64,000 nucleotides of DNA from Prosopocoilus inquinatus (GCA_036172665.1 CM069874.1:55844707-55908706), one strand, 5' to 3'; shown: positions 38,901 through 52,510, counted from the first letter of the stretch. Notes: generated from the sequence alone by a model not told the origin. Numbers and translations: made by a program.

Positions 38901-40415
38901 TCTCCGTCTCTGAGTAATCGCGATTTTTCTGGAAAAAATTGGCGGAGGCGCCGGGTATGAATTTAAACAAGCAATATCTCCGGAACGGTTGGAGTTAGGA
39001 AGATGTGGTTTTCACTGCTGCGTAGCATTCGGCCAGCTGCATAATACAGATGCAGTTTCGACCTTCACACTCGATTGGAAAAGAAGTTTTCGCTTTGGAA
39101 AAATTGCTGTTTGTGGGGGAATTAAACGTTTCCCTCTCAGGAGAATGACGTTCTCCATTGGTCATCCAACGGAGAAGACAGCATCGTTCCATCTCTCTCC
39201 GTCTCTGAGTAATCGCGATTTATCTGGAAAAAATTGGCGGAGGCGCCGGGTATGAATTTAAACAAGCAATATCTCCGGAACGGTTGGAGTTAGGAAGATG
39301 TGGTTTTCACTGCTGCGTAGCATTCGGCCAGCTGCATAATACAGATGCAGTTTCGACCTTCACACTCGATTGGAAAAGAAGTTTTCGCTTTGGAAAATTT
39401 GCTGTTTATGGGGGAATTAAACGTTTCCCTCTCAGGAGAATGACTTTCTCCACTGGTCATCCAACGGAGAAGACAGCATCGTTCCATCTCTCTCCGTCTC
39501 TGAGTAATCGCGATTTTTCTGATAAAAATTGGCGGAGGCGCCGGGTATGAATTTAAACAAGCAATATCTCCGGAACGGTTGGAGTTAGGAAGATGTGGTT
39601 TTCACTGCTGCGTAGCATTCGGCCAGCTGCATAATACAGATGCAGTTTCGACCTTCACACTCGATTGGAAAAGAAGTTTTCGCTTTGGAAAAATTGCTGT
39701 TTTTGGGGGAATTAAACGTTTCCCTCTCAGGAGAATGACGCTGTCCACTGATCATCCAACGGAGAAGACAGCATCGTTCCATTTCTCTCCGTCTCTGAGT
39801 AATCGCGATTTTTCTGAAAGAAATTGGCGGAGGCGCCGGGTATGTATTTAAACAAGCAATATCTCCGGAACGGTTGGAGTTAGGAAGATGTGGTTTTCAC
39901 AGCTGCGTAGCATTCGGCCAGCTGCATAATACAGATGCAGTTTCGACCTTCACACTCGATTGGAGAAGAAGTTTTCGCTTTGGAAAAATTGCTGTTTGTG
40001 GGGGAATTAAACGTTTCCCTCTCAGGACAATGACGTTCTCCACTGGTCATCCAACGGAGAAAACAGCATCGTTCCATCTCTCTCCGTCTCTGAGTAATCG
40101 CGATTTTTCTGGAAAAAATTGGCGGAGGCGCCGGGTATGAATGTAAACAAGCAATATCTCCGGAACGGTTGGAGTTAGGAAGATGTGGTTTTCACTGCTG
40201 CGTAGCATTCGGCCAGCTGCATAATACAGATGCAGTTTCGACCTTCACACTCGATTGGAAAAGAAGTTTTCGCTTTGGAAAAATTGCTGTTTTTGGGGGA
40301 ATTAAACGTTTCCCTCTCAGGAGAATGACTTTCTCCACTGGTCATCCAACGGAGAAGACAGCATCGTTCCATTTCTCTCCGTCTCTGAGTAATCGCGATT
40401 TTTCTGAAAAAAATT
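35991..40415 (+). repeat. 15-unit higher-order repeat (4,425 bp), copy 1
   Basis: Units 123-128 recur as units 138-143 (from 40416 to the crossover at about 41994): GGTCAG/C183 type, T218 type, plain type, A173 with TTTG type, ACATG/A124/C160 type, T103 type. An inner echo is present too: units 122-124 resemble 131-133 nine units later, sharing the AGAGAT allele near position 107. Confidence 0.75.
38351..38940 (+). repeat. Two units present in copy 1 and absent from copy 2
   Basis: Units 131-132 repeat much of units 122-123 (35696-36285). In copy 2 the equivalents of units 130 and 133 are adjacent (58411-58705 and 58706-59000). This is either an insertion in copy 1 by local duplication or a deletion in copy 2. 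A third relative without the two units, at 62541-63130, favours insertion in copy 1. Confidence 0.65.
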
Positions 40416-41890
40416 GGAGGAGGCGCCGGGTATGAATGTAAACAAGCAATATCTCCGGAACGGTTGGAGTTAGGAAGATGTGGTTTTCACTGCTGTGTAG
40501 CATTCGGTCAGCTGCATAATACAGATGCAGTTTCGACCTTCACACTCGATTGGAAAAGAAGTTTTCGCTTTGGAAAAATTGCTGTTTGTGGGGGAATCAA
40601 ACGTTTCCCTCTCAGGACAATGACGTTCTCCACTGGTCATCCAACGGAGAAAACAGCATCGTTCCATCTCTCTCCGTCTCTGAGTAATCGCGATTTTTCT
40701 GGAAAAAATTGGCGGAGGCGCCGGGTATGAATTTAAACAAGCAATATCTCCGGAACGGTTGGAGTTAGGAAGATGTGGTTTTCACTGCTGCGTAGCATTC
40801 GGCCAGCTGCATAATACAGATGCAGTTTCGACCTTCACACTCGATTGGAAAAGAAGTTTTCGCTTTGGAAAAATTGCTGTTTGTGGGGGAATTAAACGTT
40901 TCCCTCTCAGGAGAATGACGTTCTCCATTGGTCATCCAACGGAGAAGACAGCATCGTTCCATCTCTCTCCGTCTCTGAGTAATCGCGATTTATCTGGAAA
41001 AAATTGGCGGAGGCGCCGGGTATGAATTTAAACAAGCAATATCTCCGGAACGGTTGGAGTTAGGAAGATGTGGTTTTCACTGCTGCGTAGCATTCGGCCA
41101 GCTGCATAATACAGATGCAGTTTCGACCTTCACACTCGATTGGAAAAGAAGTTTTCGCTTTGGAAAAATTGCTGTTTGTGGGGGAATTAAACGTTTCCCT
41201 CTCAGGAGAATGACGTTCTCCACTGGTCATCCAACGGAGAAGACAGCATCGTTCCATTTCTCTCCGTCTCTGAGTAATCGCGATTTTTCTGATAAAAATT
41301 GGCGGAGGCGCCGGGTATGAATTTAAACAAGCAATATCTCCGGAACGGTTGGAGTTAGGAAGATGTGGTTTTCACAGCTGCGTAGCATTCGGCCAGCTGC
41401 ATAATACAGATGCAGTTTCGACCTTCACACTCGATTGGAAAAGAAGTTTTCGCTTTGGAAAATTTGCTGTTTATGGGGGAATTAAACGTTTCCCTCTTAG
41501 GAGAATGACTTTCTCCACTGGTCATCCAACGGAGAAGACAGCATCGTTCCATCTCTCTCCGTCTCTGAGTAATCGCGATTTTTCTGGAAAAAATTGGCGG
41601 AGGCGCCGGGTATGAATTTAAACAAGCAATATCTCCGGAACGGTTGGAGTTAGGAACATGTGGTTTTCAATGCTGCGTAGCATTCGGCCAGCTGCATAAT
41701 ACAGATGCAGTTTCGACCATCACACTCGATTGGAAAAGAAGTTTTCGCTTTGGACAAATTGCTGTTTGTGGGGGAATTAAACGTTTCCCTCTCAGGAGAA
41801 TGACGTTCTCCACTGGTCATCCAACGGAGAAAACAGCATCGTTCCATCTCTCTCCGTCTCTGAGTAATCGCGATTTTTCTGATAAAAATT

Positions 41891-42185
41891 GGCGGAGGCG
41901 CCGGGTATGAATTTAAACAAGCAATATCTCCGGAACGGTTGGAGTTAGGAAGATGTGGTTTTCACTGCTGCGTAGCATTCGGCCAGCTGCATTATACAGA
42001 TGCAGTTTCGACCTTCACACTCGATTGGAAAAGAAGTTTTCGCTTTGGAAAAATTGCTGTTTTTGGGGGAATTAAACGTTTCCCTCTCAGCGGAATGACG
42101 TTCTCCATTGGTCATCCAACGGAGAAGACAGCATCGTTCCATCTCTCTCCGTCTCTGAGTAATCGCGATTTATCTGGAAAAAATT
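41891..42185 (+). repeat. Chimeric unit at the junction of the large duplication
   Basis: Unit 143. Its left part has T103 (41993), like unit 211 (T at 62053). Its right part has A185 (42075), not the C185 of unit 211 (62135), and carries the rare change at position 201 with T218 that marks unit 72 (21146-21163). The switch lies between 41994 and 42074. Because the cut points are at the same place in both parents, the unit length stays 295 bp. Confidence 0.85.
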
Positions 42186-42480
42186 GGCGGAGGCGCCGGG
42201 TATGAATTTAAACAAGCAATATCTCCGGAACGGTTGGAGTTAGGAAGATGTGGTTTTCACTGCTGCGTAGCATTCGGCCAGCTGCATAATACAGATGCAG
42301 TTTCGACCTTCACACTCGATTGGAAAAGAAGTTTTCGCTTTGGAAAAATTGCTGTTTTTGGGGGAATTAAACGTTTCCCTCTCAGGAGAATGACTTTCTC
42401 CACTGGTCATCCAACGGAGAAGACAGCATCGTTCCATTTCTCTCCGTCTCTGAGTAATCGCGATTTTTCTGAAAGAAATT

Positions 42481-43070
42481 GGCGGAGGCGCCGGGTATGT
42501 ATTTAAACAAGCAATATCTCCGGAACGGTTGGAGTTAGGAAGATGTGGTTTTCACTGCTGCGTAGCATTTGGCCAGCTGCATGATACAGATGCAGTTTCG
42601 ACCTTCACACTCGCTTGGAAAAGAAATTTTCGCTTTGGAAAAATTGCTGTTTGTGGGGGAATTAAACGTTTCCCTCTCAGGGGAATGACGTTCTCCACTG
42701 GTCATCCAACGGAGAAAACAGCATGGTTCTTTCTCTCTCCGTCTCTGAGTTATTGCGATTTTTCTGAAAGACAATGGCGGAGGCGCCGGGTATGAATTTA
42801 AACAAGCAATATCTCCGGAACGGTTGGAGTTAGGAAGATGCGGTTTTCACTGCTGCGTAGCATTTGGCCAGCTGCATGATACAGATGCAGTTTCGACCTT
42901 CACACTCGCTTGGAAAAGAAATTTTCGCTTTGGAAAAATTGCTGTTTGTGGGGGAATTAAACGTTTCCCTCTCAGGGGAATGACGTTCTCCACTGGTCAT
43001 CCAACGGAGAAAACAGCATCGTTCCATTTCTCTCCGTCTCTGAGTAATCGCGATTTTTCTGATAAAAATT
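42481..43070 (+). repeat. Divergent-subfamily units 145-146 in copy 2
   Basis: They correspond to units 75-76 in copy 1 but are less alike than the rest of the duplication. Unit 145 opens with T20, has T66 and carries G103 with C134. Unit 75 opens with G23, has C66, and lacks G103. Copy 1 also has an additional unit (21536-21830) here. This is the most rearranged part of the alignment between the copies. Confidence 0.65.
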
Positions 43071-45725
43071 GGCGGAGGCGCCGGGTATGAATTTAAGCAA
43101 GCAATATCTCCGGAACGGTTGGAGTTAGGAAGATGTGGTTTTCACTGCTGCGTAGCATTCGGCCAGCTGCATAATACAGATGCAGTTTCGACCTTCACAC
43201 TCGATTGGAAAAGAAGTTTTCGCTTTGGAAAAATTGCTGTTTTTGGGGGAATTAAACGTTTCCCTCTCAGGAGAATGACGCTGTCCACTGGTCATCCAAC
43301 GGAGAAGACAGCATCGTTCCATTTCTCTCCGTCTCTGAGTAATCGCGATTTTTCTGAAAGAAATTGGCGGAGGCGCCGGGTATGTATTTAAACAAGCAAT
43401 ATCTCCGGAACGGTTGGAGTTAGGAAGATGTGGTTTTCACTGCTGCGTAGCATTCGGCCAGCTGCATTATACAGATGCAGTTTCGACCTTCACACTCGAT
43501 TGGAAAAGAAGTTTTCGCTTTGGAAAAATTGCTGTTTTTGGGGGAATTAAACGTTTCCCTCTCAGGAGAATGACTTTCTCCACTGGTCATCCAACGGAGA
43601 AGACAGCATCGTTCCATTTCTCTCCGTCTCTGAGTAATCGCGATTTTTCTGAAAAAAATTGGCGGAGGCGCCGGGTATGAATTTAAACAAGCAATATCTC
43701 CGGAACGGTTGGAGTTAGGAAGATGTGGTTTTCACTGCTGCGTAGCATTCGGCCAGCTGCATAATACAGATGCAGTTTCGACCTTCACACTCGATTGGAA
43801 AAGAAGTTTTCGCTTTGGAAAAATTGCTGTTTTTGGGGGAATTAAACGTTTCCCTCTCAGGAGAATGACGCTGTCCACTGATCATCCAACGGAGAAGACA
43901 GCATCGTTCCATTTCTCTCCGTCTCTGAGTAATCTCGATTTTTCTGAAAGAAATTGGCGGAGGCGCCGGGTATGTATTTAAACAAGCAATATCTCCGGAA
44001 CGGTTGGAGTTAGGAAGATGTGGTTTTCACAGCTGCGTAGCATTCGGCCAGCTGCATAATACAGATGCAGTTTCGACCTTCACACTCGATTGGAAAAGAA
44101 GTTTTCGCTTTGGAAAAATTGCTGTTTGTGGGGGAATTAAACGTTTCCCTCTCAGGAGAATGACTTTCTCCACTGGTCATCCAACGGAGAAGACAGCATC
44201 GTTCCATTTCTCTCCGTCTCTGAGTAATCGCGATTTTTCTGAAAAAAATTGGCGGAGGCGCCGGGTATGAATTTAAACAAGCAATATCTCCAGAACGGTT
44301 GGAGTTAGGAAGATGTGGTTTTCACTGCTGCGTAGCATTCGCCCAGCTGCATAATACAGATGCAGTTTCGACCTTCACACTCGATTGGAAAAGAAGTTTT
44401 CGCTTTGGAAAAATTGCTGTTTGTGGGGGAATTAAACGATTCCCTCTCAGGGGAATGACGTTCTCCACTGGTCATCCAACGGAGAAAACAGCATCGTTCC
44501 ATCTCTCTCCGTCTCTGAGTAATCGCGATTTTTCTGATAAAAATTGGCGGAGGCGCCGGGTATGTATTTAAACAAGCAATATCTCCGGAACGGTTGGAGT
44601 TAGGAAGATGTGGTTTTCACTGCTGCGTAGCATTCGGCCAGCTGCATTATACAGATGCAGTTTCGACCTTCACAATCGATTGGAAAAGAAGTTTTCGCTT
44701 TGGAAAAATTGCTGTTTTTGGGGGAATTAAACGTTTCCCTCTCAGGAGAATGACTTTCTCCACTGGTCATCCAACGGAGAAGACAGCATCGTTCCATTTC
44801 TCTCCGTCTCTGAGTAATCGCGATTTTTCTGAAAAAAATTGGCGGAGGCGCCGGGTATGAATTTAAACAAGCAATATCTCCGGAACGGTTGGAGTTAGGA
44901 AGATGTGGTTTTCACTGCTGCGTAGCATTCGGCCAGCTGCATAATACAGATGCAGTTTCGACCTTCACACTCGATTGGAAAAGAAGTTTTCGCTTTGGAA
45001 AAATTGCTGTTTTTGGGGGAATTAAACGTTTCCCTCTCAGGAGAATGACGCTGTCCACTGATCATCCAACGGAGAAGACAGCATCGTTCCATTTCTCTCC
45101 GTCTCTGAGTAATCGCGATTTTTCTGAAAGAAATTGGCGGAGGCGCCGGGTATGTATTTAAACAAGCAATATCTCCGGAACGGTTGGAGTTAGGAAGATG
45201 TGGTTTTCACAGCTGCGTAGCATTCGGCCAGCTGCATAATACAGATGCAGTTTCGACCTTCACACTCGATTGGAAAAGAAGTTTTCGCTTTGGAAAAATT
45301 GCTGTTTGTGGGGGAATTAAACGTTTCCCTCTCAGGAGAATGACTTTCTCCACTGGTCATCCAACGGAGAAGACAGCATCGTTCCATTTCTCTCCGTCTC
45401 TGAGTAATCGCGATTTTTCTGAAAAAAATTGGCGGAGGCGCCGGGTATGAATTTAAACAAGCAATATCTCCAGAACGGTTGGAGTTAGGAAGATGTGGTT
45501 TTCACTGCTGCGTAGCATTCGCCCAGCTGCATAATACAGATGCAGTTTCGACCTTCACACTCGATTGGAAAAGAAGTTTTCGCTTTGGAAAAATTGCTGT
45601 TTGTGGGGGAATTAAACGATTCCCTCTCAGGAGAATGACTTTCTCCACTGGTCATCCAACGGAGAAGACAGCATCGTTCCATTTCTCTCCGTCTCTGAGT
45701 AATCGCGATTTTTCTGAAAAAAATT
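43071..45725 (+). repeat. Five-unit repeat in copy 2, one unit shorter
   Basis: Units 147-151 match units 77-81, and units 152-155 match units 83-86, so the partner of unit 82 (23896-24190) is gone. Private change at 44665 (C to A). Confidence 0.75.
44251..44545 (+). repeat. Unit preceding a mapped one-unit deletion join
   Basis: Unit 151 follows unit 81 of copy 1 through its GATAAA tail (44536-44541), but the next unit opens with T20 (44565), the allele found after unit 82, not after unit 81. The exchange therefore lies between about 44540 and 44564, a stretch that is mostly the GC box. Confidence 0.7.
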
Positions 45726-48700
45726 GGCGGAGGCGCCGGGTATGAATTTAAACAAGCAATATCTCCAGAACGGTTGGAGTTAGGAAGATGTGGTTTTCAC
45801 TGCTGCGTAGCATTCGCCCAGCTGCATAATACAGATGCAGTTTCGACCTTCACACTCGATTGGAAAAGAAGTTTTCGCTTTGGAAAAATTGCTGTTTTTG
45901 GGGGAATTAAACGTTTCCCTCTCAGGAGAATGACGTTCTCCACTGGTCATCCAACGGAGAAAACAGCATCGTTCCATCTCTCTCCGTCTCTGAGTAATCG
46001 CGATTTTTCTGATGAAAATTGGCGGAGGCGCCGGGTATGAATTTAAACAAGCAATATCTCCGGAACGGTTGGAGTTAGGAAGATGTGGTTTTCACAGCTC
46101 CGTAGCATTCGGCCAGCTGCATAATACAGATGCAGTTTCGACCTTCACACTCGATTGGAAAAGAAGTTTTCGCTTTGGAAAAATTGCTGTTTGTGGGGGA
46201 ATTAAACGTTTCCCTCTCAGGGGAATGACGTTCTCCACTGGTCATCCAACGGAGAAAACAGCATCGTTCCATCTCTCTCCGTCTCTGAGTAATCGCGATT
46301 TTTCTGAAAAAAATTGGAGGAGGCGCCGGGTATGAATGTAAACAAGCAATATCTCCGGAACGGTTGGAGTTAGGAAGATGTGGTTTTCACTGCTGCGTAG
46401 CATTCGGTCAGCTGCATAATACAGATGCAGTTTCGACCTTCACACTCGATTGGAAAAGAAGTTTTCGCTTTGGAAAAATTGCTGTTTGTGGGGGAATCAA
46501 ACGTTTCCCTCTCAGGACAATGACGTTCTCCACTGGTCATCCAACGGAGAAAACAGCATCGTTCCATCTCTCTCCGTCTCTGAGTAATCGCGATTTTTCT
46601 GATAAAAATTGGCGGAGGCGCCGGGTATGAATTTAAACAAGCAATATCTCCGGAACGGTTGGAGTTAGGAAGATGTGGTTTTCACTGCTGCGTAGCATTC
46701 GGCCAGCTGCATAATACAGATGCAGTTTCGACCTTCACACTCGATTGGAAAAGAAGTTTTCGCTTTGGAAAAATTGCTGTTTGTGGGGGAATTAAACGTT
46801 TCCCTCTCAGGAGAATGACGTTCTCCACTGGTCATCCAACGGAGAAAATAGCATCGTTCCATCTCTCTCCGTCTCTGAGTAATCGCGATTTTTCTGGAAA
46901 AAATTGGCGGAGGCGCCGGGTATGAATGTAAACAAGCAATATCTCCGGAACGGTTGGAGTTAGGAAGATGTGGTTTTCACTGCTGCGTAGCATTCGGCCA
47001 GCTGCATTATACAGATGCAGTTTCGACCTTCACACTCGATTGGAAAAGAAGTTTTCGCTTTGGAAAAATTGCTGTTTTTGGGGGAATTAAACGTTTCCCT
47101 CTCAGGACAATGACTTTCTCCACTGGTCATCCAACGGAGAAGACAGCATCGTTCCATTTCTCTCCGTCTCTGAGTAATCGCGAATTTTCTGAAAAAAATT
47201 GGCGGAGGCGCCGGGTATGAATTTAAACAAGCAATATCTCCGGAACGGTTGGAGTTAGGAAGATGTGGTTTTCACTGCTGCGTAGCATTCGGCCAGCTGC
47301 ATAATACAGATGCAGTTTCGACCTTCACACTCGATTGGAAAAGAAGTTTTCGCTTTGGAAAAATTGCTGTTTTTGGGGGAATTAAACGTTTCCCTCTCAG
47401 GAGAATGACGCTGTCCACTGATCATCCAACGGAGAAGACAGCATCGTTCCATTTCTCTCCGTCTCTGAGTAATCGCGATTTTTCTGAAAGAAATTGGCGG
47501 AGGCGCCGGGTATGTATTTAAACAAGCAATATCTCCGGAACGGTTGGAGTTAGGAAGATGTGGTTTTCACTGCTGCGTAGCATTCGGCCAGCTGCATAAT
47601 ACAGATGCAGTTTCGACCTTCACACTCTATTGGAAAAGAAGTTTTCGCTTTGGAAAGATTGCTGTTTTTGGGGGAATTAAACGTTTCCCTCTCAGGAGAA
47701 TGACGCTGTCCACTGATCATCCAACGGAGAAGACAGCATCGTTCCATTTCTCTCCGTCTCTGAGTAATCGCGATTTTTCTGATGAAAATTGGCGGAGGCG
47801 CCGGGTATGAATTTAAACAAGCAATATCTCCGGAACGGTTGGAGTTAGGAAGATGTGGTTTTCACTGCTGCGTAGCATTCGGCCAGCTGCATAATACAGA
47901 TGCAGTTTCGACCTTCACACTCGATTGGAAAAGAAGTTTTCGCTTTGGAAAAATTGCTGTTTTTGGGGGAATTAAACGTTTCCCTCTCAGGAGAATGACG
48001 CTGTCCACTGATCATCCAACGGGGAAGACAGCATCGTTCCATTTCTCTCCGTCTCTGAGTAATCGCGATTTATCTGGAAAAAATTGGCGGAGGCGCCGGG
48101 TATGAATGTAAACAAGCAATATCTCCGGAACGGTTGGAGTTAGGAAGATGTGGTTTTCACTGCTGCGTAGCATTCGGCCAGCTGCATAATACAGATGCAG
48201 TTTCGACCTTCACACTCGATTGGAAAAGAAGTTTTCGCTTTGGAAAAATTGCTGTTTGTGGGGGAATTAAACGTTTCCCTCTCAGGACAATGACGTTCTC
48301 CACTGGTCATCCAACGGAGAAAACAGCATCGTTCCATCTCTCTCCGTCTCTGAGTAATCGCGATTTTTCTGGAAAAAATTGGCGGAGGCGCCGGGTATGA
48401 ATTTAAACAAGCAATATCTCCGGAACGGTTGGAGTTAGGAAGATGTGGTTTTCACTGCTGCGTAGCATTCGCCCAGCTGCATAATACAGATGCAGTTTCG
48501 ACCTTCACACTCGATTGGAAAAGAAGTTTTCGCTTTGGAAAAATTGCTGTTTTTGGGGGAATTAAACGTTTCCCTCTCAGGAGAATGACGTTCTCCACTG
48601 GTCATCCAACGGAGAAAACAGCATCGTTCCATCTCTCTCCGTCTCTGAGTAATCGCGATTTATCTGGAAAAAATTGGCGGAGGCGCCGGGTATGAATGTA

Positions 48701-49855
48701 AACAAGCAATATCTCCGGAACGGTTGGAGTTAGGAAGATGTGGTTTTCACTGCTGCGTAGCATTCGGCCAGCTGCATAATACAGATGCAGTTTCGACCTT
48801 CACACTCGATTGGAAAAGAAGTTTTCGCTTTGGAAAAATTGCTGTCTTTGGGGGAATTAAACGTTTCCCTCTCAGGAGAATGACGTTCTCCACTGGTCAT
48901 CCAACGGAGAAAACAGCATCGTTCCATCTCTCTCCGTCTCTGAGTAATCGCGATTTTTTTGGAAAAAATTGGCGGAGGCGCCGGGTATGAATTTAAACAA
49001 GCAATATCTCCGGAACGGTTGGAGTTAGGAAGATGTGGTTTTCACTGCTGCGTAGCATTCGCCCAGCTGCATAATACAGATGCAGTTTCGACCTTCACAC
49101 TCGATTGGAAAAGAAGTTTTCGCTTTGGAAAAATTGCTGTTTTTGGGGGAATTAAACGTTTCCCTCTCAGGAGAATGACGTTCTCCATTGGTCATCCAAC
49201 GGAGAAGACAGCATCGTTCCATCTCTCTCCGTCTCTGAGTAATCGCGATTTTTCTGGAAAAAATTGGCGGAGGCGCCGGGTATGAATTTAAACAAGCAAT
49301 ATCTTCGGAACGGTTGGAGTTAGGAAGATGTGGTTTTCACTGCTGCGTAGCATTCGCCCAGCTGCATAATACAGATGCAGTTTCGACCTTCACACTCGAT
49401 TGGAAAAGAAGTTTTCGCTTTGGAAAAATTGCTGTTTGTGGGGGAATTAAACGTTTCCCTCTCAGGAGAATGACGTTCTCCACTGGTCATCCAACGGAGA
49501 AGACAGCATCGTTCCATTTCTCTCCGTCTCTGAGTAATCGCGATTTTTCTGATAAAAATTGGCGGAGGCGCCGGGTATGAATTTAAACAAGCAATATCTC
49601 CGGAACGGTTGGAGTTAGGAAGATGTGGTTTTCACTGCTGCGTAGCATTCGGCCAGCTGCATAATACAGATGCAGTTTCGACCTTCACACTCGATTGGAA
49701 AAGAAGTTTTCGCTTTGGAAAAATTGCTGTTTGTGGGGGAATTAAACGTTTCCCTCTCAGGAGAATGACGTTCTCCATTGGTCATCCAACGGAGAAGACA
49801 GCATCGTTCCATCTCTCTCCGTCTCTGAGTAATCGCGATTTATCTGGAAAAAATT

Positions 49856-51625
49856 GGCGGAGGCGCCGGGTATGAATTTAAACAAGCAATATCTCCGGAA
49901 CGGTTGGAGTTAGGAAGATGTGGTTTTCACTGCTGCGTAGCATTCGGCCAGCTGCATAATACAGATGCAGTTTCGACCATCACACTCGATTGGAAAAGAA
50001 GTTTTCGCTTTGGACAAATTGCTGTTTGTGGGGGAATTAAACGTTTCCCTCTCAGGAGAATGACGTTCTCCACTGGTCATCCAACGGAGAAAACAGCATC
50101 GTTCCATCTCTCTCCGTCTCTGAGTAATCGCGATTTTTCTGATAAAAATTGGCGGAGGCGCCGGGTATGAATTTAAACAAGCAATATCTCCGGAACGGTT
50201 GGAGTTAGGAAGATGTGGTTTTCACTGCTGCGTAGCATTCGGCCAGCTGCATTATACAGATGCAGTTTCGACCTTCACACTCGATTGGAAAAGAAGTTTT
50301 CGCTTTGGAAAAATTGCTGTTTTTGGGGGAATTACACGTTTCCCTCTCAGGAGAATGACTTTCTCCACTGGTCATCCAACGGAGAAGACAGCATCGTTCC
50401 ATTTCTCTCCGTCTCTGAGTAATCGCGATTTTTCTGAAAAAAATTGGCGGAGGCGCCGGGTATGAATTTAAACAAGCAATATCTCCAGAACGGTTGGAGT
50501 TAGGAAGATGTGGTTTTCACTGCTGCGTAGCATTCGCCCAGCTGCATAATACAGATGCAGTTTCGACCTTCACACTCGATTGGAAAAGAAGTTTTCGCTT
50601 TGGAAAAATTGCTGTTTGTGGGGGAATTAAACGATTCCCTCTCAGGAGAATGACTTTCTCCACTGGTCATCCAACGGAGAAGACAGCATCGTTCCATTTC
50701 TCTCCGTCTCTGAGTAATCGCGATTTTTCTGAAAAAAATTGGCGGAGGCGCCGGGTATGAATTTAAACAAGCAATATCTCCGGAACGGTTGGAGTTAGGA
50801 AGATGTGGTTTTCACTGCTGCGTAGCATTCGGCCAGCTGCATAATACAGATGCAGTTTCGACCATCACACTCGATTGGAAAAGAAGTTTTCGCTTTGGAC
50901 AAATTGCTGTTTGTGGGGGAATTAAACGTTTCCCTCTCAGCAGAATGACGTTCTCCACTGGTCATCCAACGGAGAAAACAGCATCGTTCCATCTCTCTCC
51001 GTCTCTGAGTAATCGCGATTTTTCTGATAAAAATTGGCGGAGGCGCCGGGTATGAATTTAAACAAGCAATATCTCCGGAACGGTTGGAGTTAGGAAGATG
51101 TGGTTTTCACTGCTGCGTAGCATTCGGCCAGCTGCATTATACAGATGCAGTTTCGACCTTCACACTCGATTGGAAAAGAAGTTTTCGCTTTGGAAAAATT
51201 GCTGTTTTTGGGGGAATTACACGTTTCCCTCTCAGGAGAATGACTTTCTCCACTGGTCATCCAACGGAGAAGACAGCATCGTTCCATTTCTCTCCGTCTC
51301 TGAGTAATCGCGATTTTTCTGAAAAAAATTGGCGGAGGCGCCGGGTATGAATTTAAACAAGCAATATCTCCGGAACGGTTGGAGTTAGGAAGATGTGGTT
51401 TTCACTGCTGCGTAGCATTCGGCCAGCTGCATAATACAGATGCAGTTTCGACCTTCACACTCGATTGGAAAAGAAGTTTTCGCTTTGGAAAAATTGCTGT
51501 TTTTGGGGGAATTAAACGTTTCCCTCTCAGGAGAATGACGTTCTCCACTGGTCATCCAACGGAGAAGACAGCATCGTTCCATTTCTCTCCGTCTCTGAGT
51601 AATCGCGATTTTTCTGAAAGAAATT
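49856..51625 (+). repeat. Partial three-unit repeat in copy 2
   Basis: Offset 20,355 bp from 29501-31270, with all six units in the same order. The last unit (51331-51625) differs from its partner by three linked bases at 51541, 51543 and 51551, consistent with a short conversion patch. Confidence 0.75.
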
Positions 51626-52510
51626 GGCGGAGGCGCCGGGTATGTATTTAAACAAGCAATATCTCCGGAACGGTTGGAGTTAGGAAGATGTGGTTTTCAC
51701 AGCTGCGTAGCATTCGGCCAGCTGCATAATACAGATGCAGTTTCGACCTTCACACTCGATTGGAAAAGAAGTTTTCGCTTTGGAAAAATTGCTGTTTTTG
51801 GGGGAATTAAACGTTTCCTTCTCAGGAGAATGACGCTGTCCACTGATCATCCAACGGAGAAGACAGCATCGTTCCATTTCTCTCCGTCTCTGAGTAATCG
51901 CGATTATTCTGAAAGAAATTGGCGGAGGCGCCGGGTATGTATTTAAACAAGCAATATCTCCGGAACGGTTGGAGTTAGGAAGATGTGGTTTTCACAGCTG
52001 CGTAGCATTCGGCCAGCTGCATAATACAGATGCAGTTTCGACCTTCACACTCGATTGGAAAAGAAGTTTTCGCTTTGGAAAAATTGCTGTTTGTGGGGGA
52101 ATTAAACGTTTCCCTCTCAGGAGAATGACTTTCTCCACTGGTCATCCAACGGAGAAGACAGCATCGTTCCATTTCTCTCCGTCTCTGAGTAATCGCGATT
52201 TTTCTGAAAAAAATTGGCGGAGGCGCCGGGTATGAATTTAAACAAGCAATATCTCCAGAACGGTTGGAGTTAGGAAGATGTGGTTTTCGCTGCTGCGTAG
52301 CATTCGCCCAGCTGCATAATACAGATGCAGTTTCGACCTTCACACTCGATTGGAAAAGAAGTTTTCGCTTTGGAAAAATTGCTGTTTGTGGGGGAATTAA
52401 ACGATTCCCTCTCAGGAGAATGACTTTCTCCACTGGTCATCCAACGGAGAAGACAGCATCGTTCCATTTCTCTCCGTCTCTGAGTAATCGCGATTTTTCT
52501 GAAAAAAATT

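Larger units (their letters stand above)
21090..42034 (+). repeat. Large tandem duplication, copy 1 (71 units, 20,945 bp)
   Basis: Rare single-base markers here recur in the same order in 42035-62094. Pairs include 22447/43097 (A to G), 27273/47628 (G to T), 28950/49305 (C to T), 39965/60025 (A to G) and 41498/61558 (C to T). The offset is 20,945 bp at the left end, then 20,650, 20,355, 19,765 and finally 20,060; every step is a whole number of units. The left boundary falls in unit 72, between about 21049 and 21129, deduced from the chimeric unit at the junction. The copies look about 99.9% identical outside unit gains and losses, though this is a by-eye estimate. Confidence 0.88.

Noticed and set aside
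51975..52433. A 152-codon minus-strand open frame, the longest in the window
   Set aside because: It spans two units only because a private base change at 52289 removes a stop codon. No other unit pair has it, and its content is ordinary satellite read in the third frame.
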